The notes beneath the pieces were generated by a model. The model was given only the letters and a program-made list of their open reading frames with translations, did no database searches and was not told the origin of the DNA. From Sphaerulina vaccinii (taxonomy: Eukaryota > Ascomycota > Dothideomycetes > Mycosphaerellales > Mycosphaerellaceae), in NCBI GenBank assembly GCA_022570795.1, contig JAKUDP010000010.1, positions 1,612,001 to 1,676,000 on the forward strand: 64,000 bases of DNA. The letters are read 5' to 3'. A program made the translations under genes and the position numbers. Shown here piece after piece: positions 50,245 to 62,100 of the stretch. Numbering within the stretch: position 1 is the first letter of the stretch; each line of letters starts with the position of its first letter.

Positions 50245-50620
50245 TATTATAGACTCTTTTTAAGTTACTACTATAAATAGAACTTCTTAGAAGTTATTAT
50301 AGACTTTTTTAAGTTACTACTATAAATAGGACTTCTTAGAAGTTATTATAAACTCTTTTCGAGTTACTACTATAAATAGGACTTCTTAGAAGTTATTATA
50401 GACTTTTTTAAGTTACTACTATAAATAGAACTTTTTAGAAGTTATTATAAACTCTTTTTAAGTTACTACTATAAATAGGACTTCTCGAAGTTATTATAGA
50501 CTCTTCTCGAGTTACTACTATAAATAGAACTTTTTAGAAGTTATTATAGACTCTTTTTGAGTTACTACTATAAATAGGACTTTCTAGAAGTTATTATAAA
50601 CTCTTTTTCGAGTTATTATT
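50245..50620 (+). repeat. Tandem minisatellite, about 50-bp unit, seven full copies
   Basis: Units of 49-50 bases beginning TATTATAGAC (or TATTATAAAC), containing TTACTACTATAAATAG and ending AGAAGT (or CGAAGT). Seven complete units run from 50245 to 50591 and a partial eighth follows. The array stands in the leader of the inner gypsy element, about 30 bases after its 5' LTR. Unit differences are mostly transitions plus single-T length changes. Confidence 0.9.
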
Positions 50621-53600
50621 AGAATAGAATAGAAGGAAATTAAGCGCGCTATTAGTAATATATATATATAACTAATATAAGAGTTCTATACTAAACTTAT
50701 AGCTTAGAATAAATAAATTAATAGAATAGTATAAGCTCTAGAACTAGAGTAGGCTATATAGTTAGATATAGAATAGAAGCTTGCCTAGGTATAGCCTATA
50801 CTAATAATAATAGTAATAATAATATATAGTTTTTATATAATATAGGAAAAAATACTAGTATCTATACTAACTCCTATAGATATAGAGTTAATAGTATAAT
50901 AATAATCGAAAGAAAAAGTTCCTATACTTAGAATATTTAGTAGAAAGAAAGTAGATTAGAAAGATTAGTTTTTAGTAGCAAAAGTAAAGCTCTAAATTAA
51001 TAGAGAAAGTAGTTAGTAACAACTTTTAGAGGTTTCTTTACTTTATAAGTTATATTAAAAAAGATACTATAAAAATAGTAAAAATAACTATTTATAAAGT
51101 AATTAAGATAGATATTAGAAGTATAGAAGCCTTTCTCTTCTATTTTAATAGTATCTATAAAGATATAAACTAGTAATATTATATCCTCTAGTCTCTAAAT
51201 ACTATATATTAAAAGAATAAAGAAATAATTATAAACTATCTTCTATACTTTAAAGTAGTTATTATAAATATAAGCTTTACTAGTAAAGTAGTTAATAATA
51301 GGAAAAATAGAGTCTAGATAGTATTCCTCGAGAACTTTCTTAATAATAAGATAAAAAGAGCTTTTATTCTATATATATTAAACCCTTCTAATAGATATAT
51401 TACTTTTACTAAGAATTTCCTAATAATAGGTAGTACTCTATTAAACTTCTAGTACTTAATAATATATTAAGCCTTTTTAGAGTTAAGCTCTTCTACTAAG
51501 AAAATAGATAATAGAGATATAATAGATTAGATATATATAAACTACTTCGAGTCTTTAGATAAGAAGTATATAAAATAGATAGAACTTTTTATAATTTAAA
51601 AAAAAAAGATAAGAACTTTTATTTTTATTATAGAAAAAAAAGATATATAATTCGATAATATTCTCTCTTACCTATATAAAACCTAAATACTATATAAATT
51701 ATATATATTTAGAATATAATAAAAAAAATAGAAATATTTCGAGTAGAATAATAGAAATAGAGTCTATAGAAAAGAATTTAGGAAAAGAGTAGCCTCTACT
51801 AGAAGTTGTTAGTAGAGGTAGAGTCTAATAAAAGTAGAATAGAATTAGTTTTAACTAAAAATAGAAATACTCCTCTTCTATTCTACTATAATTATTAATA
51901 ACTATACGACTATATTCTCCCTCCTCGACTAAGGTAGCTAGTTATACTATTTAATAAATAAATAACTAGCTAAGAAGCTCTATCTATCTATTATTAATAT
52001 ATTCTATTAGTAAGTTACTAGTATATAAAAATCCTCTAGAAATAAAGGAATCTTCTAGATTATAAAGTTCTCTTTTAATATTAGTAGGTATAAAATAGAT
52101 ACCTTTATCTATACTATGCCGAACCTAGTAGAAGATTTAATTCTTAGGTAGCTATTTCTTTTTTATAAAAATATATAAGTAAATAATATAATAAACTATT
52201 TTAAATTTGTAAATAGAATAAGCCTTCTATATAAAAAAAAGCCTATAAAAGAATTCTATACTAATACTACCTAGATTACTATAATCTCTACTACTATATT
52301 TAGAATATAGGCCTTCTTTTTAAATAAAAAAAATATATAGAAATTTTAGAATAGTATCTAACTATTTATAGCTTTTTTTCTAGATATTAAAAAAGCTTTA
52401 AAAATAAAAACTCTTTTTATAGAAAAGAATGTTTTTAAGTAATTGCCTCTATACTATCGAGAATATATAAAAGCTTTTCTTCTAATTTCTAAGAATAAAA
52501 GTACTTTAGCTTCTTAGAGACCTAGATTTAACTATAAGATACTTCTAGAGAAAGACGAAAATAGTAAAGAAAAACAACCTCTATAGAAACCTTTTTATAA
52601 TATAACTTAGAACAAGCTATTTATATTATAAAGGACCTTTATATCTTTACTAGATAGAAATTTTATTTATATAAGTAAGTTCTCTACTATAGCTCCTATT
52701 CTCTTTACTAAGAAACCTAGAAGAGGCCTATATTTTTATATTAACTATCGAGGTTTTAATACTATTACTATTAAAAATTAATACCTACTACCTCTTATAA
52801 AAGAGACTCTTACCTCTCTAAGTAAAGCTAAGTAGCTTACGAAGCTTAATATCTCGACTATATTCTACTATATTAGAATTATAGAAAGAGATAAATAGAA
52901 GACTACTTTCTAAATATACTATAGATTATTCGAATAGAAAGTTTGCCTCTTTAGGCTAACTAGTATACCTACTACCTTCTAGAGGTTTTTAAACTAGATT
53001 TTAAATTTTTTTTTTAATAACTTTTATATAGTATATATAAATAATATTTTTATCTTCTCGAGTAGATTTTTCTAAAACTACTAAGAGAAAGTTAAAAGTA
53101 TTATTAATAGACTTACCGAGAATAGCCTAATACTAGATATTAGTAAATATAAGTTCGAAACAAAATCGACAAAGTACTTAGAGTATATTATTAAAATTAG
53201 TATTAGAGTTAGAATAGATTCTAAGAAGGTAGCTACTATTATAAACTAGGAGAAGCTAATAACTATCTAAAAAGTTTATTTATTTTTTAGCTTTACTAAT
53301 TACTATTAGATCTTTATATAGAACTATACTAATCTCGCTAAACCCCTTCTCGACCTTATAAAGAAAGAGGTCGGGTTCTAATAGATAGACGAATAGGTAA
53401 CTACTTTTAAATATTTAAAAGATACTTTTATTAATAGGCTAGTATTATTTTTATATAACCTAGACTAAATAATATAAGTAGAGCCTAATTCTTCTAGATA
53501 GGCTATTAGAGGCGCCCTCTATTAGTATAACTCTATTATATAGTAATAGCGCCCTATTACCTTCTTTTTCTAATAATATACCCTAGTAGAAGCGAACTAT

Positions 53601-55590
53601 AATATTTATAATAAAGAACTTCTCGCTATAATTAAATATATTAAAAAATAGGACTTAGAGTTATAAAGACTATCTAATACCTTCGAAGTTTTAACCGACT
53701 ATAAGAATCTAGAACCTTTCTTTATAAAGAAGTATCTAAGTAAATAATAGGTCTAATAGTCTAACTTCTTAGCTCTATTCTAGAAAAGATACTATAGTCC
53801 TAGACGCTCTATCTTATAGAGACTAGAATATTTCTAAAAATTCGATTAATAATAGGCTTATAAAATAGATATACTATATTACTTTCTTCTAAAATATAAG
53901 TACTACCTATAACTACTAAAAAATAGACTAGTCTATTTACCGATAATAATAAACTATAAGACCTATAGGGCTAGGCTTTTAATACTAAATATAGACAAGC
54001 CTATTAATAAGTATAAGTAGTAGTAGAAGAAAGTAGATATTTCTTCTCTATAGAACTAAACCTCTACCTTTCTATTAGAGAATATAAGATTTAGAATAAA
54101 CTACTATACTTTCGAAACTATATCTAGTTACTTTTTTATAAACTACTTACTACCTAGGTTATCTAGAAACTTTATAACTCTATTCTTAGCGGCTATACTA
54201 GCCGAGATGCTACTATTAACTACCTTTCCTAATAGTTCTTTTAGATAGAAATAAATATATAAGTTTAATATTTTATATATAACTATACTATCTATAGTCG
54301 GTCTATAATATAGAGGAATAGAAAGAAAAGCCTTCTAAAGCCTCTCCTAATTCCTAATTATATATAGACCGATATCTCTATAGACTTTATTACAAATTTC
54401 CTACTAAACGAGGATAATAGATTAACTACTATTCTTATTATTATAGATTGTTTTAGTAAAAGTAATATATTTCTCTATATACTACCTAGCTAGTTCGATA
54501 TAGATAGACTATCTTGCTTTATTATCGACTAGTATATACCTATTTACTAGCTTTCTTTAAATATTATCTCTAATAGAGAAGTATAATTTATTAATAGACT
54601 TTAGTAATAACTTTATAAACTTCTATATATTACTCGAAGGCTTTCGATAGCCTACTATTCTAAAATAGATAGTTTTATAAAAAGATACAATTAGGAGATA
54701 GAGACGTACCTCTAGGCCTTTATAGTATATAACTAAGTAGATTAGAGCAAGTAGCTATTTCTAGCGTCTATTACTCTAGATAGTAGGATACTTATAATAA
54801 TAGGTATTTCTCCCTTCTTTCTATTCTATAGATACTATCTCCGAGATATAGAGATAGTAGAACTTAATAAGAATATAAACTTCTATAACTCTTAGGAGAA
54901 AGGCAAAGCTATTATTTAGAAGCTATAGTAAGTATATAACTTTACTTATTCGGTAATAGCTATAATATAATAATAATAAGAGTTTTATACTAATTAATCT
55001 TAAGTAGCCTCTATTACTTACTATATTAGAGATAAAGTCTAGCTAAACCTAAAAAATATTACTACTAATCGACTAATAAAGAAACTCGACTAGATTTATA
55101 TAAAATATATAGTTACTTAGATATTCTCTAGTTTGCCTTATTTCGTCGAATTAGATATACTATATAGAGTATTTAAAAAGTTTTATACTATTCTACTATA
55201 CCCTACTTCTACCGACCTACTCGAGTTATAGAAAGTAGATAATATATAGCCTATAGCGATTATAAATAAAGAGGGAATTAATAAGTATAGTATTAAAGCT
55301 ATCCTCTATTACTAAATAAAACAAGTTAGTAGGAGTTCTTAGAGGGAAGTATATATTAAATAGATAGAGTATACTACCTCTATATAGAGCTCTTTATATA
55401 ACTTTAAAAATATAGTTATATTTAAATATTTTAAAGAACTATATAGAAATATAGAGGAGAATAATAGTTCTCTTCTATAAACTACTATAAATTTATACTA
55501 AAATAGTATAGTATAAATAGTATTTACTAGACCTATAAAGACTCTAGTAATATAAATATAATAGATACTATTCTATAAAAAGGAGGGTAA

Positions 55591-55754
55591 TATTATAAGC
55601 TAGGCCTATAAGTTAGCTTTACTAAAAATAACTAATTCTAAGATATTTCTTTATTTTTTAGAAGATTAGAAGTTAGACTCTTTTTCCTTTTTTAATATTA
55701 GATCTTTAATCTAAGGTATTAGGTACTATAAACTACTATATTTAATCTATTATA
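55591..55754 (+). repeat. 3' LTR of inner gypsy element
   Basis: 164 bp; preceded by a polypurine tract and followed by CCTAG, the target duplication of the insertion into the outer element. Confidence 0.88.
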
Positions 55755-58700
55755 CCTAGTATAGAATTATAAGTATATCTTTCTAAAAGTTAAAGGAAGA
55801 AGATACCTCTATCTATCTAAGCTAGATACTATACTCGATAGAATAAAATATATATTCTAGAATTACTAATATATTAAAGTTAACTATAGGTTTAATACCT
55901 TTATATAAGAAAGAGTTCTAATTAGAAGTATATATACTCTATTTAGGTATATTACTCTAAATAGGGAAATTATTACAAACTAGATATATAAAGCTATTAA
56001 GAAACTCTAGAGAAAGTATACTTTTACCTAGTAATATTAATCTAAGACTACCTATAATAAAATATAGGTAGAAAGAAATCTATATTAGATAATTAAAGAA
56101 ATAGAATAATAGATCTATAAGTAGCTTGCTAAAAAAGCTACTATTACCCTATTAGGAAAAGAATTAACTCCTAGGAAATAAGTATTTCTAGAGAGTTCTA
56201 TAATATAAATACTTAAGTATTAATAATAGTCTTCTATACGAAAATTATTATTAATAGTTATAAGCTACTAGCTATAATAGACTCTAGAGCAAGTAGGAAC
56301 TTTACTTCCGAGTTATTTATAAAATATTATAAACTTGCAACCTAGTATAAAAAAGAAAAGTATAAATTAATTATAGTAGATAGATTATTCTTACCTAGTA
56401 TAGAGTAAGAGATAATACTACTACTACTTACTATCTAATAGTACTATAAGATAATTATTCTAGATATTACTAATATAGCTAGTTATAATATTATTCTAGG
56501 TATACCTTAGTTAAAAAAGTATAATCTAGTAATCGACTAGAGAAAAGAAGTACTTATATTTAAAAAATATAATTATATTATTAATATTTAGCCTATATAG
56601 TAGTAGCGTTTGCTAGTAGATAAGGCTAAATAGTTTAACTAGACCGAACTTGCGCTACTATAAGCTATAGGAGTAGACTTACTCTAAATAGATACCTCGA
56701 TAATAGTAGAGGGTTATAAAGTTATAGGTACTAATAGAAGTAATACTCTATTAAAGAATACTACTTTAGAAATAGATATTTCTAAAGAGTATTAGAAGTA
56801 GTCGAAACTTTTTAAAGAGGTTAAGGGACTAGAAGCCCTATCTAAATACTAGAAATAGAACTATAGGATTATACTAATACCTAATAGGAAGCTCCTATTT
56901 AAACTATTATAAAAGAAATCTAAGAAAGAGCTCTAGAAAGAAGATAAATAGTTAAAGAAGATACTTATAAAATAATAGATCTATAAGTTATAATCTAGCG
57001 CTAGAGCTCTAACTATATTTGTTCTAAAACCTAATAGAAAGTTATAACTAGTAGTCGATTATCGAAGACTAAATAAGATTACTATTAATAACTAATACCT
57101 ATTACCTAATATTAAAGAACTATAGAATAGACTTATAGAATCTAACTAGTATATAAAAATCGATCTATAAAATATATTCTATACTATCTATATAGTAGAA
57201 GGTAAAAAATAGAAAATAGTATTCTAAATATACTATAGACTTTATAAGTTTAGAGTTATATCTATAGAACTAACTAATATACTAGCCTCCTACTAGAAGA
57301 TAGTAAATAATATTTTTAGAAACCTACTTAATATATATATTATTATATATATAGACGATATTCTTATCTATACTAAGAGGTCTCTATAGAAATATATTAA
57401 ATAAGTCTAAAATATTTTCTAATAACTTATAAATATAGAATTCTATACTATTCTAAAAAAGTATAAGTTCTATAAAAAAGAAGTTAAGTTCCTAGAATTT
57501 ATTCTAAGCCTTTAAGGAATTAAGATTAATCTAGTAAAGATAGAGTCGATACGAACTTAGCTAGTACCTAAAATAGTTAAGAAAGTATAATTATTCCTTA
57601 GACTAGCTAATTATAACTAGAAGTTTATTAAGGACTACTTAAAGCTCTCTATACTATTAAATAAGCTTATTAGAAAAATAGAAAGTAGAGCTAGAGTATA
57701 GACTAAGTAAAGGCCTTTAAAGTACTTAAAATATTATACTACTAGATACTAGTACTATAATTATTTAATAGGAAATATAAAGTTAAACTAGAGACTAATA
57801 TATTAGATATAGCTATAGGAGTATACTTTATATAAAAGTATAATAGGAAGAGATACCTAGTAGCTTACTACTCGAGGAAACTAACTCCTATAGAATAGAA
57901 CTATAATATCTATAATAAAGAGTTACTTATAATTATTACTATAATATAGTACTAGCAAGTATATATAGAAAGAGCCCCTAAGCTTACAATTCTTTCTAAT
58001 TATAAGAATCTAACTTACTTTACTATAATAAAAGTACTAATATAATAATAGACCTACTAGTTAGAACTACTCGGTTAATACAAGTTCGAAATCTACTATA
58101 TACTAGGAAAGGATAATAGTCGAGCCGATATACTAAGCTGCCGAAGTAACTATATAGAAGGAAAAGAACTAGTATACTAGAAAGTGCTTAGGGCTAATCT
58201 AGATAGAAGCCTAAGCTCGAACTCGATAGAGTTTAACTATATTATACAAGTTTTTTAGAATATAGAAGAATAGTTCCTTATACTATAAGGGAAGTATTAG
58301 GTACTAAAGGACCGAGAGAATAAGTATATATAATACTACTATAACAATCTATAATATAGACACTCTAGAACTACGAAAACTATAGAGTTAATTTAAAGAA
58401 ACTTTAGCTTTCTATATATATACAAATATATATTATAATATATTAAATGCTATAAGCCCTACTAATAGAATAAGGCAGATCGATATATAAAATATAGATA
58501 TATCTAATTCTATACTCCTCTATATTAACTATAAAACAAAGTTATAATAGACTTTATTATAAAGTTGCTTTTATTATAGAACCAGATTATAGAAATTAGC
58601 TATAATATAATACTAGTTATAGTCGATAGGCTTACTAAATATATATACTTTATTACTACTAGCAAGATATATACTACTAAGTAACTCGGACACCTTATTA

Positions 58701-60212
58701 TAGATAGACTTATAAAATATTATAAATTTCTAAAAGTATTTATTATAGATAGAGATAAGCTCTTTACCTCTAACTACTAGAAGACCTTAGTCGGTATACT
58801 TAGAATTAAATATAAGCTATTAATAGTATATTATTCTTAGATAGATAGGCAAACTAAAAGAACAAACCAAATACTAGAATAATACCTATAATACTATATT
58901 AATTATATATAAAATAACTAGTTAGCGCTACTACTAATAGTATAGCTTATACTAAATAATTAGCAATTAGAGATAATAAAGGCTATACTATTCTTCTCGA
59001 ATTATAGGCAAAACTCAAACTTTTTTAGAAAATTTTTATTTTATCTATAGGTAGAATATACTATAATTATAAGTAAAAATCTAAAGAACCTCTATAAGGA
59101 ACTAGAAGAACGAATTATAGACTCGCAACTAATAATAGCTAGGCTATATAATAATAAATAAAAAATAGTATTTTAGCTAAAAAAAGAAAATAAAGTCTAT
59201 TTTTTTATAAAAAACTTTAAAATAAAAAAAAAAATAAAGAAACTAGATTAAGTTAAGGTTAGACTATTTTTAATTAATAAGCTATAAGGGCTAGTTAACT
59301 ACTAACTTAAATTACTAAAAGATATAAAGATCTACCTAGTATTCTATATATTATTATTAGAACCTATAGATACTAAAATATTTTATTAAGAAATATTCTA
59401 CTTCTAACCTAAAAAAGAAAATATATTCGAAGTAGAGAGAATCTTAGAATAAAAGAGTTAGAACTACTTAATTAAATAGAAAGAGTATAATAATTCGGAA
59501 AATATCTAGGAACCTAAGTCTAACTTTATAAACTACTACTAGCTCCTAGTATAGTTCTACTAGAGTCTATTAAAAATAGGAAACTCTAGAAATTATTAAA
59601 TAAACTCTCGAGAGTACTCTAAGTCCTAGGTAAAAGATTTAAGGCTAGGCTAGTAGATAGCTCTAGAAAGGTTATAACCTCCTTCTCTATCTATTCTACT
59701 ACCTCCTACTCCTCGATATTTACTAACTCTACTACTATTATATTATTTATATAATAATCGATTAGATCTATCTACTACTATAACTATATTTTATATATAT
59801 ATAGTATAAGAAGCCTTATATATAGCTTCTAAAGCGCGTTATACCTCCTTCTAGGCGCGCTTTGCCTCTTAGATTCTAGATAAGAGCTTCTCTTTCTTAG
59901 AATAAAAATAATTAAATTCGGACTTTATAATCTAAATATTATACTACTAACTATAATAAATATACTTATTATATTTTCCTAAGTAAATATATACTTTATA
60001 TATATACTTATACTTCTTATAGGACAAATACGACTTTACTATAATAGCCTTCTAGAAGTCTAGAAAATTAGCGAGCTTATAATAATAATAGGTTAAGAAC
60101 TTAGTTATTATATAAAATATTATAAAGGAAAGAAGCTATAACAACTAACTTTCTAGAGGATAACAACCTTATAAACTAGCTTCGGGACGAAGCTAGGCTA
60201 GATAGAGAATAG

Positions 60213-60574
60213 TATTATAGTTTATATACTATAGGAATATCTCTATAGATTTTCTAAGTATATATTATATATAGAAGTAATTAGTAGCGCTTAGACTAGG
60301 CCTACTACTAATTATACTAAGTACCCTAATTATACTAAGTAGGCTTTAATTAGAGTAATTAGAATAATTAATAAAACTAGAAATCTCCTTTATATATATA
60401 GGTAATAAATATTATAGTTATAGATAGTTATTATATATAACTTACTATTCTATTTTACTAATTAGAATACGAGAACCTTCTTTACTTACTTCTTTATAGA
60501 TATATTAACAAGCTCTAACTAGATTAAGCTTAGCCTCTACTTAGTAAGATTATTAGGTCCTCTATAACCTAATA
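60213..60574 (+). repeat. 3' LTR of outer gypsy element
   Basis: Partner of 48165-48526, identical length and ends, followed directly by the target duplication GTAGT at 60575-60579. Confidence 0.88.
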
Positions 60575-61250
60575 GTAGTTTTTCTAAGTAACTAGTTGTT
60601 ATTAATCTTCTATTCGAGGAAGACCTTATACTAGCTAGTATAATTAAAGGTAGTATTCTCGTTCTTATATTACTACTTAATTTTTAATACTTTATATATA
60701 TTACTATTATACTTCTATTTTTTATTCTCGCTATTCTTTAGTAGCTTCTACTTACCTTTGTATATCTAGTAGTAGCTAGTACTAAACTTGTAGTCTATAA
60801 GATAGTCTATAGAACAAGTTATAGAGCCTATAGACTTTGAAACTAGTTCTAATAAGCCTAGCTTCTTATAGTATATATAATATATCTAGTATATTATTCT
60901 CTTTGTTTTATAGATAAAATAGACGCCTATAGTATCTTTCTATATCTAGCTTATATAAAGCTACTTACTAGAAAGAGTAGGTTTGTAGTTTATAAAGTAT
61001 AGTCTATTAATAAGGAATCTAGATATAGTATAATAGCTCTTATATAGTATAGAGAGCTACAATTTATTATATATCTTAGTAAGGTTGTCGAAGATAGTTT
61101 TAGTACTAATTTCTAACTCTACTATATCTATTATATTATATTTAGAGTATATTATTATAGTATATATAGAAGAAGATACTTCGAGAGTAAAAAGCTTAGA
61201 TTATAATAGACTAGAGTTATAATATATCTATTTATAATACCTAGTACTAT
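60575..61250 (-). mobile_element. hAT transposon remnant, N-terminal part (other side of the gypsy insertion)
   Basis: This should be the continuation of the hAT element split at 48,164: joining the two sides, minus one GTAGT copy, lets a minus-strand frame run on through the pre-DDE region, although RIP makes the exact frame uncertain. I cannot identify a BED zinc finger with confidence, nor the outer terminal repeat. The right limit is a guess. Confidence 0.4.
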
Positions 61251-62100
61251 AGAACTAGTATATTTTTTTATATTTACTTAACTAGATATTATTTAGTATA
61301 CCTTATTTAGTTAGAATTTTAATTCTTATATATTTTAGCTAAGTAGTTATATTATATCTACTTATAGAGTAAACTTAGGCTTAATATTATATATATATAT
61401 AAGTATATTTCTAACCCAAAACCTATTATAAATTCTTTGTTACTTAATATATATACTATAAAAAATCTAATAAAATAGAAATTTTCTATTTTACCTTAGC
61501 TATAACTTCTACTACTTAGATTAGTTATATAATATTATATATATATATATATTAGAGAATATAGTCTAGTTAGACTATCTAAGAGATACTCTTTTAGAAA
61601 TTAGATTATATAATATAGGTTATATAATAGTAGGTTATATAACTTATCTAATACTCTATATTTTAGAAGAAGATATAACCTATATCTAACTAATATAATT
61701 AATATAGTTAGTTTCTATCTAATACTTCTACTTCTATTATATATTAAAACTCTTTCTATATATTATAAGTATATTTATTATTATTCTATATTAATAGGTT
61801 ATAAGCCCGGGTTTATAGAAGAAGTATTAGATAGTAATAGTTAGCTTTTTCTAATAGTAGAATACAAACCTATAATAAAAGAAGTATTAGGAGACTCGAG
61901 GTATACCTATCTATACTACTAAGAAGATATAGAAGATTCTAGCAAGTTCTAGATATTCCTATAAATAGATAAGATAGAAAAGAACCTAGTAAGGTATACT
62001 TAAAGAATAGAGCTTAAAGAATATAAAAAGGAAAAAGTAAGCTAGAAGCTAAAGTACTATTTTATATAAATAAAACTTAACCTCTATACTAGAGTACTAC
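61251..62100. other. RIP-mutated sequence of unclear origin
   Basis: AT-rich sequence with TA-rich tracts and one CCCGGG at about 61,807. It may hold the border between the hAT element and the copia-like element, or an LTR of the latter. No coding remnant was recognised. Confidence 0.35.

Larger units (their letters stand above)
50050..55754 (+). mobile_element. Ty3/gypsy LTR retrotransposon (inner, nested)
   Basis: Flanked by two 164-bp LTRs (50050-50213 and 55591-55754), beginning TATTATAAGC and ending CTATTATA, and by target duplications TCTAG (50045-50049) and CCTAG (55755-55759), equal apart from one transition. A purine-rich tract (AAAAAGGAGGGTAA) stands directly before the 3' LTR, as a polypurine tract should. 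Total 5.7 kb. On the plus strand, reverse transcriptase is recognisable at about 52,730-53,300 (YRGFNTITI; LTKLNISTIFYYIRI), RNase H at about 53,580-53,740 (EANYNIYNKELLAIIKYI; LTDYKNLEPF) and integrase at about 54,360-54,620 (TDISIDFITNFL; DCFSKS). Heavily mutated, inactive. It lies in the gag part of the outer element. Confidence 0.87.
48165..60574 (+). mobile_element. Ty3/gypsy LTR retrotransposon (outer, carries a second gypsy element inside)
   Basis: Flanked by two 362-bp direct repeats (48165-48526 and 60213-60574), each starting TATTATAG and ending CTAATA (RIP-altered TG...CA), and by the 5-bp target duplication GTAGT at 48160-48164 and 60575-60579. Excluding the inner insertion its own length is about 6.7 kb. 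On the plus strand I can read a gag-like zinc knuckle whose cysteines are now tyrosines (about 49,400-49,445), a protease-like IDSRASRNFTSEL (about 56,270-56,315), reverse transcriptase VVDYRRLNKITINN (about 57,050-57,090), RNase H and an integrase-like region to about 59,700. All frames are full of stops. Inactive. Confidence 0.85.

Noticed and set aside
50245..50620. CRISPR-like array
   Set aside because: The 50-bp units are directly adjacent without unique spacers and the genome is eukaryotic; it is a minisatellite.
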